DNA from: Bacillota bacterium
GTDB taxonomy: Bacteria > Bacillota > Clostridia > Acetivibrionales > DTU013
Length of the DNA stretch: 27,268 nucleotides
Reading direction: 5' to 3'
Assembly: GCA_023399355.1 (NCBI GenBank)
Contig: JAEWQC010000115.1
Coordinates: 1 to 27,268 of the forward strand
How positions within the stretch are numbered: position 1 is the stretch's first letter; each line of letters begins with the position of its first letter. The translations under genes and the position numbers were made by a program. This document shows, in pieces, positions 1-8,672 of the stretch. The notes beneath the pieces are model-generated. The model saw only the letters and a list, made by a program, of their open reading frames with translations. It searched no databases and was not told the origin of the DNA.

Positions 1-1218
1 GAGGATAACCGGGCAATCAGCATGGTGCAGATTGATATCAGCTACCAGAAAATCAATGAAGCCATGAGTTATATGGAAACTTCGGGTCAGGACAAAGTAT
101 TTATTGCGGACAAAAAGGGAAATGTCATTTACGCACGGGATAAAAGCCTGACAGGGAAGTCCGCCGGTAATGTGACGGTTGCAGGCAAACAGCTCAAAAC
201 CATCGTGGATAAGGTCGGAAGCCGTGACAAGGTGGGCCTGGATAATCTGACGGTCCGGAGATGCGCTATTAAAGGAAGCGATTGGACGATTATCCAGATA
301 AACAGTGATCAGATGTTGAAACAGGAGATAAACAAGTTTAAAAAACTCTGGGCAACAATAGCCATTATCTGTATGGTGCTGGCAGGAGCAATTGCATTGA
401 GCCTGTCCCTGGGCATTACCAGACCTATCACCAAACTGATAAGGAGTATGAAAAAAGTCAGCCGCGGAGATTTCAACACAAAGGTAGAGGTGGTTGCAGA
501 CAAGGATCTGGCTGAACTCGTGGACAGCTTCAATATGATGATCCTGGAAGTGGATAAATTGATGAAGGAGAACCTCAAGAAGGAACGCGAACGGCTCACC
601 ATGGAATTGACGGCATTGAACAGCCAGATCAATTCACATTTCCTGTACAATACCCTGAATGCCATGAAATGGATGGCTGTACAAAAAGGTGAAAACGAAA
701 TTGCCAGGATGATTGTCTCTCTGGTGAATATGCTGGAATACAGCTGTAAAAATGTGGATATTCCAGTACCCATTCCTGAGGAGGTGCAGTTTATCAAAGA
801 TTATTTGTACATTCAGGGGATCAGATATAAAAATCACATCGAGGTGGAATATATCTTTGACAAAGAACTTGATAACTGCATGATCCTTAAAATACTCCTG
901 CAGCCCGTTGTCGAAAATGCTATTTTGCACGGCTTTGGAAATGAAAGCAGGGACAACAGGATTTCCATCCAAGGCAGGATCCATGAGGATTGTGTCAAAG
1001 TACAAATAAGGGATAACGGAATAGGATTCCATTATGATGGATTTGACAAGCTTACGGGGATTGGATTGCAGAATATTCGCGACAGGTTGAATTTGAACTA
1101 TGGGGAAGGCTATGACATCACGATTGAGAGTGAAATCGGAGCAGGTACCTGTGTGACGGTAGTTATACCCATTGTGAGAAAGGCGGAGGCTTCCGGGGAT
1201 GAAAATATTGGTGGTTGA
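1..1218 (+). CDS. Sensor histidine kinase, YesM/LytS type (5' end outside window)
   Basis: The frame is open from base 1, so the N-terminus (first membrane helix and most of the extracellular sensor) lies upstream. Counting from the first visible codon: the end of an extracellular Cache-like domain (1-105, with an 'FIADKKGNVIYARD' segment), one membrane helix (about 117-139), a HAMP linker (140-190), and a His_kinase domain with the phosphoacceptor His at about 213 in 'NSQINSHFLYNTLNAM'. The ATPase domain follows, with N box 'QPVVENAILHG' and G boxes 'DNGIGF' and 'GIGLQNIRDRL'. This order is that of YesM-type kinases, which pair with AraC-type regulators and usually sense extracellular carbohydrates. 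It overlaps the response regulator by 20 bp, so the two are translationally coupled. The downstream GH3 gene suggests an oligosaccharide-related signal, which is inference. Confidence 0.93.
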   Translation, partial: EDNRAISMVQIDISYQKINEAMSYMETSGQDKVFIADKKGNVIYARDKSLTGKSAGNVTVAGKQLKTIVDKVGSRDKVGLDNLTVRRCAIKGSDWTIIQINSDQMLKQEINKFKKLWATIAIICMVLAGAIALSLSLGITRPITKLIRSMKKVSRGDFNTKVEVVADKDLAELVDSFNMMILEVDKLMKENLKKERERLTMELTALNSQINSHFLYNTLNAMKWMAVQKGENEIARMIVSLVNMLEYSCKNVDIPVPIPEEVQFIKDYLYIQGIRYKNHIEVEYIFDKELDNCMILKILLQPVVENAILHGFGNESRDNRISIQGRIHEDCVKVQIRDNGIGFHYDGFDKLTGIGLQNIRDRLNLNYGEGYDITIESEIGAGTCVTVVIPIVRKAEASGDENIGG

Positions 1219-1957
1219 GGATGAAGCATATGCCAGAACGGCAATCGAGGAGAGCATAAAGGCAGCGGACAAAAGCCTTCAGGTATTTGCTGCCGAGACC
1301 GGAGAAAGTGCTCTGGCCATGCTTGAAAAAGAGCCTTTTGAGGTTGTTTTGACAGATATAAAAATGCCTGGTATGGATGGACTGGAATTGCTTGCAGAGA
1401 TCAGAAAACTTGATCTGGCGGTTCAGGTCATTATTTTGAGCAGTTACAATGATTTTGGCCTGACCAGGCAGGCAGTACAGCTTGGCGCCTTTGACTACCT
1501 GTTCAAACCGGCAATGATGCCCAATGATATCATGGAAGTGATTCAAAAGGCCTTATGCAGGCAAAAGGAAATATTGTGCAAAAAAGATCGGAATCCCGAC
1601 AGGAAAGATGTATTCTGCCAGATGAGCCAGGAGATGAAAATTGCGCTGGAGTATATTCATGACAAATTGTGTGATAATAATCTGTCCCTTCAGACGGCCG
1701 CGGATCATGCGGGGTTGAGCAGGAATTATTTCAGTAAGGTTTTCAAGGAGACTATGGGAGAAAATTTTATTGACTATGTTACCCGGCTGCGTGTCGAAAA
1801 GGCGAAGGATCTTTATACAACCACCGGCATGAAAATTTATGAAATAGCAGAGGAGGTGGGCTATTCCGATTGGCATTACTTATACAGTGTTTATAAGAAA
1901 CATGAGGGGCATTCCATGTCCAGAGAGATGAACGGAAAAGAAACCGGCAGAAAGTGA
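1199..1957 (+). CDS. Response regulator, YesN/AraC type
   Basis: 252 residues. The N-terminal receiver domain has the acidic pair E7-D8, phosphoacceptor D53 in 'LTDIKMPGMDG', S81 and K103 ('LFKPAMMP'). The C-terminus (about 145-245) is an AraC/XylS double helix-turn-helix: first helices around 'TAADHAGLSRNYFSKVFKE', second around 'IYEIAEEVGYSDWHYLYSVYKK', a good match to the family's 'VGYSDPHYF' signature. The ATG overlaps the end of the kinase gene, so both come from one transcript. The family activates transport and glycosidase genes when phosphorylated by the partner kinase. The GH3 gene about 150 bp downstream on the same strand is the obvious candidate target (inference). The last dozen residues are charged and not conserved in the family. 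Confidence 0.94.
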   Translation: MKILVVEDEAYARTAIEESIKAADKSLQVFAAETGESALAMLEKEPFEVVLTDIKMPGMDGLELLAEIRKLDLAVQVIILSSYNDFGLTRQAVQLGAFDYLFKPAMMPNDIMEVIQKALCRQKEILCKKDRNPDRKDVFCQMSQEMKIALEYIHDKLCDNNLSLQTAADHAGLSRNYFSKVFKETMGENFIDYVTRLRVEKAKDLYTTTGMKIYEIAEEVGYSDWHYLYSVYKKHEGHSMSREMNGKETGRK

Positions 1958-2106
1958 CCTGATTCCGCTGCCGGCAGATGGGAAAACATGCGGGGCAGAT
2001 GTTAAAACAAGATAAGAGGGCATTTAAAATAGCAAACTCACAAGAGATAGTGTAAAGTAACGTATGAAAAACGCGAGATGGAAATAGTAGGATGGAGGGG
2101 ATAAAT

Positions 2107-4329
2107 ATGAATGCTGCATATAAAAACAAACAGCTGCCCATTGAAGAAAGAGTCGGTATACTGCTGGAGCAGATGACACTGGAAGAGAAAATCGGGCAGA
2201 TGATACAAATCAGCATCAGCCAGGACATTATTACATATGTGGATGGCAGTGCCGTTATGAGCCAGCGTTATTTGACGGACGAGGAAATTCATGATATGGT
2301 ATTCAGCCGCCATACCGGTTCTTTCCTGCACGCAACCGGGGAAAAAGCCCGCAGGATTCAGGAAATGGCGTTGTCAAGCCGACTTGGAATACCGGTGCTT
2401 TTTGGTATCGATGCAATCCATGGGCATTGTATTCATAATGGATCTACCGTATTTCCCACCCAACTGGGCATGTCCTGCAGCTGGAATCCTGATTTGGTGG
2501 AGGAAATGGGAAGGGTGACTGCCAGGGAGGTAGCAGCAGATGGTCTGCACTGGACTTTTTCACCGGTTTTGTGCCTGGGAAGGGATACAAGATGGGGTCG
2601 GATCGATGAAACGTTTGGAGAAGATCCATACCTGGCTGGAGAAATGGGTGCCGCGATCATAAAGGGATATCAGGGAAAGGATCTTTCGGAACCGGACAGC
2701 ATCATGGCATGTGCCAAGCACTTTATTGCATACGGCGAATCCACCGGCGGCAGGGATTCCTATGACTCGCAGATTACCGGCCGAAAGCTCAGGGATACCT
2801 TTCTGCCGCCTTTCCGAAAGGCGATAGAAGCCGGATGCGCCACTGTCATGGCAGGATACCAGACGATTGACGGAGTTCCCATGTCAGCCAATAAAGAGCT
2901 TCTGAAGGGTATGCTCAAGGAAGAACTTGGATTCAAGGGCTATGTGGTAACAGACTGGAATAATACAGGCCATCTGATCAGCACCCAGAACACGGCAAAG
3001 GATATGGAGGAAGCCAGCCGGATGGTAATTGAAGCAGGCAATGACATGATCATGAATACGCCGGAATTCTATGATGCCGCTCTTACACTTGTCAGAAACG
3101 GCGCAGTACAGGAAAGCCTTATTGATAGTGCGGTGGGGCATATTCTTTTCATCAAGTTCAAAATGGGGCTTTTTGATGGAAATCATATTGCAGCGGCTGC
3201 AAACAGAACAGAGGTCTTTTCCAACCCAGTGCATCTGGACATCAATTTGAGACTTGCAAGAGAGTCGGTTGTGCTTCTGGAAAACAAAAATAATACACTG
3301 CCCTTGAAAAAGGAACTCAAAAAAATTGCTGTAATCGGTCCGAATGCGGATGATATCAAGTCGCAATATGGTGATTGGTCTTGCTTTACACACCCATTCC
3401 CCAATGATTCCGTTCCGGAACGACCCTATTACACAATGCTTGAAGGCATCAGGGAAGCTGCGGCCGCCCATGAGGTGCAGGTCGTTTATCACAAGGGATG
3501 TGAAGTGATGGACAAAAAGGATGCATCCATTCATGAAGCAGTTCGGGCAGCAGCAGCATCGGACGTCATTGTAGCTGTGGTCGGCGATTGCATTGAACAG
3601 AACGGAGAATTCAGGGACAGGGCGGATCTGAATTTGTCGGGAGCACAGCTGCAGCTTCTGCAAGCACTCAAAGACCTTGATAAGCCGTTGGTTGTAATTC
3701 TTGTGAATGGAAAGCCCTTGTCCGTACCCTGGGTGAAGGAGAATGCAGATGCCCTGCTGGAGACATTCAATTCAGGTATGTTCGGCGGCAAAGCGGCAGG
3801 GGAGATCTTGTTCGGGAAGACAAATCCCAATGGCAGATTGTCAATTTCCTTTCCTTATCATTCCGGACAACTGCCGGTATACTACAACCAGATAAGAGGA
3901 TGGCACGGCGGCCGGTATATGGATATGCCCGCAGAACCTTTGTATGCATTCGGCTATGGACTGTCGTATTCCGTGTTCCGGTATGACGGGCTGACATTGT
4001 CAAGGGAGAAAGGCGGGAAAGATGATTTGTTATACGTGCAAGTCAATGTTACCAACATAAGCGGATGGGATGGCTGTGAAACAGTCCAGCTCTATGTTCG
4101 CAGCCGGACAAGTTCTTTTGCGGCACCGGTACGGCAATTGAAAGGATTTAAAAAGCTTCCCGTAAAAGCAGGTGAAACCTGTCCGGTGGTCCTGCCGCTG
4201 CCTGTCTGTGAATTGTCCGTCGCGAATGATTACGGGCAGTATATTCTGGAGTCCGGCATATATGACATTATGGCGGGGCCGGATTCAAGAGAGCAATCCT
4301 TGCTGAAAGCTTCGTTCCAGGTGGTCTGA
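2107..4329 (+). CDS. Beta-glucosidase-like glycoside hydrolase, family GH3
   Basis: 740 residues from the ATG at 2107, chosen because GGAGGGG lies 6-7 bases before it; an in-frame ATG at 2092 has no good ribosome site. Domain order is typical of GH3: a TIM-like domain with 'FGIDAIHG' and the 'KHF' motif (about 204), catalytic nucleophile Asp about 283 in 'YVVTDW', then an alpha/beta sandwich (from about 380) with 'NGEFRDRADLNLSGAQ' whose Glu (about 501) sits where the acid/base is expected, and a C-terminal fibronectin-III-like domain ('CETVQLYVRS', 'QLKGFKKL'). No signal peptide is visible, so it probably works in the cytoplasm, removing glucose or xylose from the non-reducing end of imported oligosaccharides. 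Exact sugar specificity cannot be read from the sequence. Confidence 0.95.
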   Translation: MNAAYKNKQLPIEERVGILLEQMTLEEKIGQMIQISISQDIITYVDGSAVMSQRYLTDEEIHDMVFSRHTGSFLHATGEKARRIQEMALSSRLGIPVLFGIDAIHGHCIHNGSTVFPTQLGMSCSWNPDLVEEMGRVTAREVAADGLHWTFSPVLCLGRDTRWGRIDETFGEDPYLAGEMGAAIIKGYQGKDLSEPDSIMACAKHFIAYGESTGGRDSYDSQITGRKLRDTFLPPFRKAIEAGCATVMAGYQTIDGVPMSANKELLKGMLKEELGFKGYVVTDWNNTGHLISTQNTAKDMEEASRMVIEAGNDMIMNTPEFYDAALTLVRNGAVQESLIDSAVGHILFIKFKMGLFDGNHIAAAANRTEVFSNPVHLDINLRLARESVVLLENKNNTLPLKKELKKIAVIGPNADDIKSQYGDWSCFTHPFPNDSVPERPYYTMLEGIREAAAAHEVQVVYHKGCEVMDKKDASIHEAVRAAAASDVIVAVVGDCIEQNGEFRDRADLNLSGAQLQLLQALKDLDKPLVVILVNGKPLSVPWVKENADALLETFNSGMFGGKAAGEILFGKTNPNGRLSISFPYHSGQLPVYYNQIRGWHGGRYMDMPAEPLYAFGYGLSYSVFRYDGLTLSREKGGKDDLLYVQVNVTNISGWDGCETVQLYVRSRTSSFAAPVRQLKGFKKLPVKAGETCPVVLPLPVCELSVANDYGQYILESGIYDIMAGPDSREQSLLKASFQVV

Positions 4330-4340
4330 ATCACCTGGAG
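4315..4340. terminator. Hairpin at the end of the GH3 gene (possible terminator)
   Basis: CCAGGTG (4317-4323) and CACCTGG (4332-4338) form a perfect 7-bp stem around an 8-base loop, extendable by one A-T and one G-T pair, spanning the GH3 stop codon. No T run follows on either strand, so it is not a canonical intrinsic terminator. It may act as an mRNA 3' stabiliser or a weak terminator between the convergent GH3 and TetR genes. Confidence 0.35.
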
Positions 4341-4440
4341 TAAAAACGAAGTAAGCGTGGATTGCTGGTTGATTATTAAAACGATATTAGTGATGGCGAA
4401 TTGTGGTTTGCCTCTCCCCAAAGGGGCGCTGGCCAGGCGA

Positions 4441-5028
4441 TCAGAATTGCTGCCGTTTTGCGAGCCCCAGCCACAAAATACGAACAAGCCTCTCTGCTTC
4501 GTTGTTGACATCTATGGTTTCTCCGGTGATGAGAATATCGCCGGCCCGTTGTCCGATCAGCGCCTGAAACGCAAAGGCAGCATCGTCCTTGCTGATGCCG
4601 GGGGCTAAATCATTTTCCCCTGCAGTTATAATATTCTTTATCTGTGCAAAACTGGCCTGACGCCATTTGACAAGGTTTGCTGAAACAGAAGCCGATAAAA
4701 CAGGGGCTTCCTTGAAAATCAGGTAATACACTTCCCGATTTTCATGGATCTGCTTCAGGATTTTTCTTGCCGCATCTTCTAATTTATCCCGGCAGTCCTT
4801 ACCGTGAGGGATAATTTCACGCACTTCGGCTGCAGCCTGGTCGACGAGTCCGATTAAAATCTGTTCTTTGCTGGTGTAGTACTCATAAAAAGTGGTTCTT
4901 GCGACACCTGCCGTCTTTGCTATATCACTGATCACAACATTTTGAAACCCTTTTTCTGCGAACAGCTTCACTGACGCGTCCAGTATTTCCTGCCTGCGCA
5001 GATCCGGCTTTTTCCGAATTCGAGTCAT
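4441..5028 (-). CDS. TetR/AcrR family transcriptional regulator
   Basis: 195 residues from the ATG at 5028. A longer in-frame start at 5151 would add 41 residues lying inside the hydrolase gene and is rejected. The N-terminus is a classic TetR DNA-binding domain: 'RRQEILDASVKLFAEKGFQ', then the helix-turn-helix 'ISDIAKTAGVARTTFYEYYTSKEQ' (about 33-56). The C-terminal ligand domain is helical and unassigned. The gene starts 4 bp after the hydrolase stop codon, so it is the second gene of a two-gene operon. The operator-like repeat in the operon promoter (5857-5875) suggests that it represses itself and the hydrolase until a small molecule binds. The ligand is unknown. Confidence 0.92.
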   Translation of the reverse strand: MTRIRKKPDLRRQEILDASVKLFAEKGFQNVVISDIAKTAGVARTTFYEYYTSKEQILIGLVDQAAAEVREIIPHGKDCRDKLEDAARKILKQIHENREVYYLIFKEAPVLSASVSANLVKWRQASFAQIKNIITAGENDLAPGISKDDAAFAFQALIGQRAGDILITGETIDVNNEAERLVRILWLGLAKRQQF

Positions 5029-5032
5029 GCTT

Positions 5033-5821
5033 TCACCATCCAATATCAAATAAAAATCCTTGCACAAGTTTATCATAGGTTTCCTGCCGGCACAAGTTTG
5101 ACGGGTCGAAGGAATTATGGATGATCTCAAGTCTTGCGTTTGGTATTGCACCTATCATCCGGTGCATATATTGAATGAGAATTTTTGAATAATCACCAAC
5201 CATGCCAAGAGCGGGGCAGGTTGCTTTCCCCAATTGACTTGTATGATCCGCCCGATTGATAGCAAGTCTTTGCAGCAGGACTTCCCGACTGCGCATATTC
5301 TGAAATGCTTTGACCATATATTTCTGTGCTAACGGCCATTTCTTGTATTGCCATTTCACCGAGGGCACCAGCAGGTACGGAACGTAATAGGCCCATAGAC
5401 TGACATACTGGCTGGCAAGAAGGAAGGACTCCTGCAGGCTTTTAACCTTGGTATCTCCAAAAGAATCGGATATTGCTAATCCGGTTACTTTTTGAGGATA
5501 GCGCAATACAAAGTGCTGGCAAAACACACCACCGTAGGATATGCCGCAGAATACCGCTTTCCCGATCTTCAAATGATCCAGCAATGCGGCAATATCATCA
5601 CATTGTCTGTCCAGGACCGTTGATATCGGCCCGGTCAGCTTGCCGGAATTACCATTGCCCCGAATATCGGGGCATATAACACGATATGAGCTTGAGAAGG
5701 TACCAACCTGAGGTTCGAACATTGTATGATCCGCCCCAAGCCCATGAATAAAGAGGATTGGATTCCCCTCACCGTTGTCAGTGTAAAACAAATCGCCATG
5801 ATTGACTTTTATGGATGTCAT
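5033..5821 (-). CDS. Alpha/beta hydrolase
   Basis: 262 residues. Oxyanion-loop motif 'HGLG' (26-29), nucleophile elbow 'GISYGG' with Ser95, 'GMVGDYSKI' with probable acid Asp210, and probable catalytic His235 in 'LEIIHNS'. Overall the protein resembles single-domain ester or C-C bond hydrolases of the 3-oxoadipate-enol-lactonase / haloperoxidase group. No signal peptide is seen, so it is cytoplasmic. The ATG follows an AAGGTGGTG ribosome site. It is the first gene of an operon with the TetR regulator, so its substrate or product may be the inducer (inference). The exact substrate cannot be deduced. Confidence 0.88.
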   Translation of the reverse strand: MTSIKVNHGDLFYTDNGEGNPILFIHGLGADHTMFEPQVGTFSSSYRVICPDIRGNGNSGKLTGPISTVLDRQCDDIAALLDHLKIGKAVFCGISYGGVFCQHFVLRYPQKVTGLAISDSFGDTKVKSLQESFLLASQYVSLWAYYVPYLLVPSVKWQYKKWPLAQKYMVKAFQNMRSREVLLQRLAINRADHTSQLGKATCPALGMVGDYSKILIQYMHRMIGAIPNARLEIIHNSFDPSNLCRQETYDKLVQGFLFDIGW

Positions 5822-5852
5822 TTAATATCACCACCTTTTGTATAATAAAATC

Positions 5853-5881
5853 ATTATACCGACATAGCGTCGGTAGGTCAA
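5853..5881 (-). promoter_or_regulatory. Promoter of the hydrolase-tetR operon with TetR operator in the spacer
   Basis: Read on the minus strand, TTGACC (5876-5881) and TATAAT (5853-5858) are separated by exactly 17 bases (5859-5875), a near-perfect housekeeping promoter about 30 bases before the hydrolase ATG. The spacer contains the inverted repeat TACCGAC-ATAGC-GTCGGTA as written on the plus strand (5857-5875, 7-bp arms). A repressor bound there would block RNA polymerase. That the bound protein is the adjacent TetR regulator is inference from location. Confidence 0.8.
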
Positions 5882-5984
5882 TGACATGTTAGAAAGATGT
5901 TTGCAAATGTCGTTGTTTATCACAGCACGCCAATTTTGTTTGGGCCTTATTAAATAAATGAAGCATAATAATGAAGTGGTATTG

Positions 5985-6003
5985 ATCAGATTTCTGATAT
6001 AAT
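5985..6003 (+). promoter_or_regulatory. Palindrome and -10 box upstream of the SDR gene
   Basis: ATCAGATTTCTGAT (5985-5998) is a perfect 14-base palindrome (6-bp arms, 2-base centre). It abuts TATAAT (5998-6003), a good -10 box about 80 bases before the dehydrogenase start. No convincing -35 box stands 16-18 bases upstream, which would fit an activator-dependent promoter. The palindrome could be the operator. Only the sequence pattern supports this. Confidence 0.4.
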
Positions 6004-6083
6004 AATATTGTGCCGCTGGAAGCGGGTTTGAAAAACAGGTTATCGCATATAATCATTGGACACATAAAATTAGGAGGAGATAA

Positions 6084-6932
6084 ATGGATTCTAATAGTGT
6101 GGTTATTGTAACGGGTGCGAATTCCGGGATGGGGAAGGCGATCTCAGTGGAACTGGCCAGGACGGGTGCGGCGGTTGTCATGCTCTGCCGCAGCAAGTCG
6201 CGGGGAGAAGCAGCCTTGGCCGAGGTCCGTGCCTCAAGCGGAAACAAATCTGTTGAACTGATGTTGTGTGATCTTGGCTCTCAAAAAAGCATCAGAGATT
6301 TTTGCAATGAATTCAAAAAAACGCATCAACGACTTGATGCTCTGGTGAATAATGCAGGAGCTATCCTGTTGAATCGCCAACTGACCGAGGACGGATATGA
6401 GCTTCAGTTTGGCGTAAATCATCTGGGCCATTTTCTCCTGACCAACGAACTTCTTGATCTGCTTATTTCCAGCGCACCTTCAAGAATTGTCAATGTAGCT
6501 TCGGGTGCACATAAAATCGGAAAGATTCACTTTGAAGATGTCAGCCTTTCGAAGAATTATACGGTATGGCGTGCCTATGCACAAGCCAAACTGGCAAATA
6601 TTTTATTCACCTATGAGCTGGCAGAGCACCTGAAGGATACCGGCGTTACAGTAAATTGCCTGCATCCCGGAGCGGTGGCCACGAATATGGGCGTTGACAG
6701 GGATACAGGCTTTGGCAAACTCATCACAGGTATGCTGAAACCATTTTTCCTGACTCCGGAACAAGGCGCTGAAACAGCGATATATCTCGCAACTTCAAAT
6801 GACGTGGCCGGAATAACAGGCAAATACTTTTACCGCAAACGTCCCATTCCATCCTCAAAGAGATCTTATGACAAGAGTGCTGCTAAAAAGCTCTGGGATA
6901 TGAGTGAGGATATGACAGGGCTGAAAGGCTGA
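6084..6932 (+). CDS. Short-chain dehydrogenase/reductase (retinol dehydrogenase-like)
   Basis: 282 residues after an AGGAGGAG ribosome site. The Rossmann nucleotide-binding motif 'TGANSGMG' is at 10-17, Arg36 after strand 2 suggests NADP(H) preference, 'NNAG' is at 89-92, the catalytic Ser140 is in 'VASGAHK', and Tyr165/Lys169 are in 'YAQAK'. The 'LHPGAVATNMG' segment is also typical. The length and the 'YAQAKLAN' motif place it near the retinol dehydrogenase / protochlorophyllide reductase-like branch of the SDR superfamily, whose bacterial members reduce diverse carbonyls. Substrate is unknown. It stands alone on its strand with its own upstream region. Confidence 0.9.
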   Translation: MDSNSVVIVTGANSGMGKAISVELARTGAAVVMLCRSKSRGEAALAEVRASSGNKSVELMLCDLGSQKSIRDFCNEFKKTHQRLDALVNNAGAILLNRQLTEDGYELQFGVNHLGHFLLTNELLDLLISSAPSRIVNVASGAHKIGKIHFEDVSLSKNYTVWRAYAQAKLANILFTYELAEHLKDTGVTVNCLHPGAVATNMGVDRDTGFGKLITGMLKPFFLTPEQGAETAIYLATSNDVAGITGKYFYRKRPIPSSKRSYDKSAAKKLWDMSEDMTGLKG

Positions 6933-6999
6933 GTTCGAGGAATAAATACCCCAAAACACCTCTATCACAATGAAAAACTATCCTGGAGGTCGGTTTGCG

Positions 7000-7539
7000 A
7001 TGGACATGAGCATTATTTACTACTATGCTTACACTGTAATCTTAAATTATACTACCCTTGCTTAATCTTACACAACAGGATCTGATCAAGTAAGTGAATA
7101 CTGGGGAATAGGTGAATATGACGAAGGTGGATCTGACGAAGGTGGATCTGCAATAATCCCATGCGCTGCTGTTTGCCATGTTAACGTTAATGAAATATAC
7201 ACAAGAAAAAGCAATGGATTTACAACAATAAGTTCTACTATCTTCGCATATGCAAGTGATTGGAATGGTACAATTGGCGGGTACGATCTTATTGTTCAGG
7301 CTGGATCTCAAGTCAGTTTCGGGAGTAATGGCAGCCAATCACTAAGTCCGGATTATAATTATTTAGCTGGTTCGGATTGGATTTGTAGTTGCATGAGTAG
7401 TACATCATGCGTGCACTATATAACATCACAAATAACGGCAACTGGCTCCGGTTCTTTCTATGCGCCTGATGCGGTCATCTGGCCACCTCTTTATATTCAA
7501 TCAAACACTAGACTGCATACGGCATCCACTACATTTTAA
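7000..7539 (+). pseudogene. Gly/Ser/Cys-rich secreted-type protein, interrupted by an in-frame TAA
   Basis: From the ATG at 7000 (GGAGGT about 9 bases before it) one frame runs 180 codons to a stop at 7537, broken by a single TAA at 7063-7065 (codon 22). The downstream part has no good start codon but reads as protein: 'SEYWGIGEYDEGG', 'IYTRKSNGFTTISSTIFAYASDW', several Cys ('IPCAAVCHV', 'WICSCMSSTSC') and a Thr/Ser-rich tail. A 15-bp direct duplication (about 7125-7155) encodes DEGGS twice. The composition suggests an extracytoplasmic protein, but the first 21 residues are not a convincing signal peptide. It lies 44 bp before a SurA/PrsA-N-like gene. Family not recognised. It may be a decayed gene, or the true start may lie elsewhere. 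Confidence 0.5.
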
Positions 7540-7583
7540 TACATATTAATATATTTTCATATAATAAGTGAAGGAGAGGAAAT

Positions 7584-8219
7584 ATGAAATTAAAACTAAA
7601 AACAAAAAAGATAATGGGGATTATAAGTATCGTATTGGTTGTCTTGGCATTAAGTTTTGGCGCTGTATATGCAGTGCAAGGGGATAATCTTGCCAAGCTT
7701 TTTGGAAAACAACAGGCGGATATCCTTGCAAATGCAGGAAATGATATAGTTGCTACGATTGATGGTGAAAAAATTTCGAAAAAGGGATTTGAAACTTACA
7801 AACTATTTATAAATAATGGAGACAATAAACTTTCGGATAAACAAATTTTGGAGAAAATAATTGAAAGAAAAGCAATAAATGATGAAGCTATCAAAGAAGG
7901 CTTATCTGCGACAGATGAGGAAGTAGCAAGTTTAGTAAATTCAGCCCAAAATATGAAAGAAAACGACGAACGTTATTTGGCATTTAAAGAATACCTAGGT
8001 GGCTTAAGCATGACAGAAGATCAGTATTGGGAAAGTGTAAAACCTGCTTACAAAAAGTTTATTACTTGTGGGAAATTTAAAAATTCGTTAAAAGAAAAGT
8101 ATGCTAAAGAAAATGACATTAAAGATAAAACGGAATTGGATAACAATTTCCGTGATTATTATAATCAATATGTTCAAGAATTAAAGGGCGAAGTTAAGGT
8201 GGAGACAGATATTAAATAA
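7584..8219 (+). CDS. Membrane-anchored SurA/PrsA N-terminal-like protein without PPIase domain
   Basis: 211 residues after GAAGGAGAGG. A basic start and a hydrophobic stretch (about 11-31) form a signal anchor or uncleaved signal peptide, followed by a soluble, highly charged helical domain. The segment 'IVATIDGEKISKKGFETYK', then 'LEKIIERKAINDEAIKEG' and 'ATDEEV', matches the N-terminal chaperone region of SurA/PrsA-type foldases. The parvulin peptidyl-prolyl isomerase domain that normally follows is absent. Such short forms are common in Clostridia and have no known function. It acts outside the membrane if the topology is right. It follows the interrupted secreted-type frame at 7000-7539, so that protein might have been its client (inference). 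Confidence 0.75.
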   Translation: MKLKLKTKKIMGIISIVLVVLALSFGAVYAVQGDNLAKLFGKQQADILANAGNDIVATIDGEKISKKGFETYKLFINNGDNKLSDKQILEKIIERKAINDEAIKEGLSATDEEVASLVNSAQNMKENDERYLAFKEYLGGLSMTEDQYWESVKPAYKKFITCGKFKNSLKEKYAKENDIKDKTELDNNFRDYYNQYVQELKGEVKVETDIK

Positions 8220-8672
8220 ATACTAATTAATTCAACACAAATAATAGTAGGTAAAACCCCTCCAGTTTACAACAGATAATGCATGGACTTTCAAGCTTAT
8301 AATCCTATCTAAATTGATATGCTATTTCATCCATTCTATTAGGTAAAGATAATAGGATAGTCATCTGTTAACCTATTTCATCGATCACAACGCTTTTCAT
8401 CAATATTTCTATTAACATCTTGATTATAAACATCTATTATCCAGTTTATGTATCGAGCTGTGCATTGACAAATAAAACATTAAATGGTAATATGTAGAAA
8501 ATGTGAGAGCAAATACAAGGCATTTCAAATTCATTTAATCTATATTAAAAAGCAATACAAAATAGCCGGGACTACATTGCGCCAATTGCGGAATAATATT
8601 TATCAGGTAAATACCAATTTTATAAAAATCCTTAAAATATATTCAAAACATTAATTTTGGAGGTGGAGATAT
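8220..8672. other. Gene-free leader region before the RiPP cluster
   Basis: About 450 AT-rich bases without a plausible reading frame on either strand. A modest inverted repeat CTATTA/TAATAG lies near 8336-8355, without a T run. The strong promoter at 8465-8493 is the only regulatory element I can support. It would leave a 5' leader of roughly 170 bases before the PqqD gene. Confidence 0.5.
8465..8493 (+). promoter_or_regulatory. Probable promoter of the RiPP operon
   Basis: TTGACA (8465-8470, perfect -35) is followed after exactly 17 bases by TAATAT (8488-8493, 4 of 6 matches to -10). This is the best promoter in the gap and precedes all co-directional cluster genes. No operator-like repeat is obvious around it. 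Confidence 0.6.

Noticed and set aside
2884..3663. 259-codon minus-strand frame inside the GH3 gene
   Set aside because: It is a shadow of the GH3 coding frame; composition and lack of motifs argue against a real gene.
4357..4608. 83-codon plus-strand frame over the 3' end of the tetR gene
   Set aside because: It lies antisense to a well-supported TetR gene, has no ribosome site and no recognisable motif.
5029..5151. 41-residue N-terminal extension of the TetR protein
   Set aside because: It would lie within the hydrolase gene, and TetR proteins normally start just before the 'RRQEILDAS' helix as they do from 5028.
7125..7155. Short tandem duplication as a possible CRISPR or repeat array
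   Set aside because: Only two adjacent 15-bp copies without spacers, in frame within a coding-like sequence.
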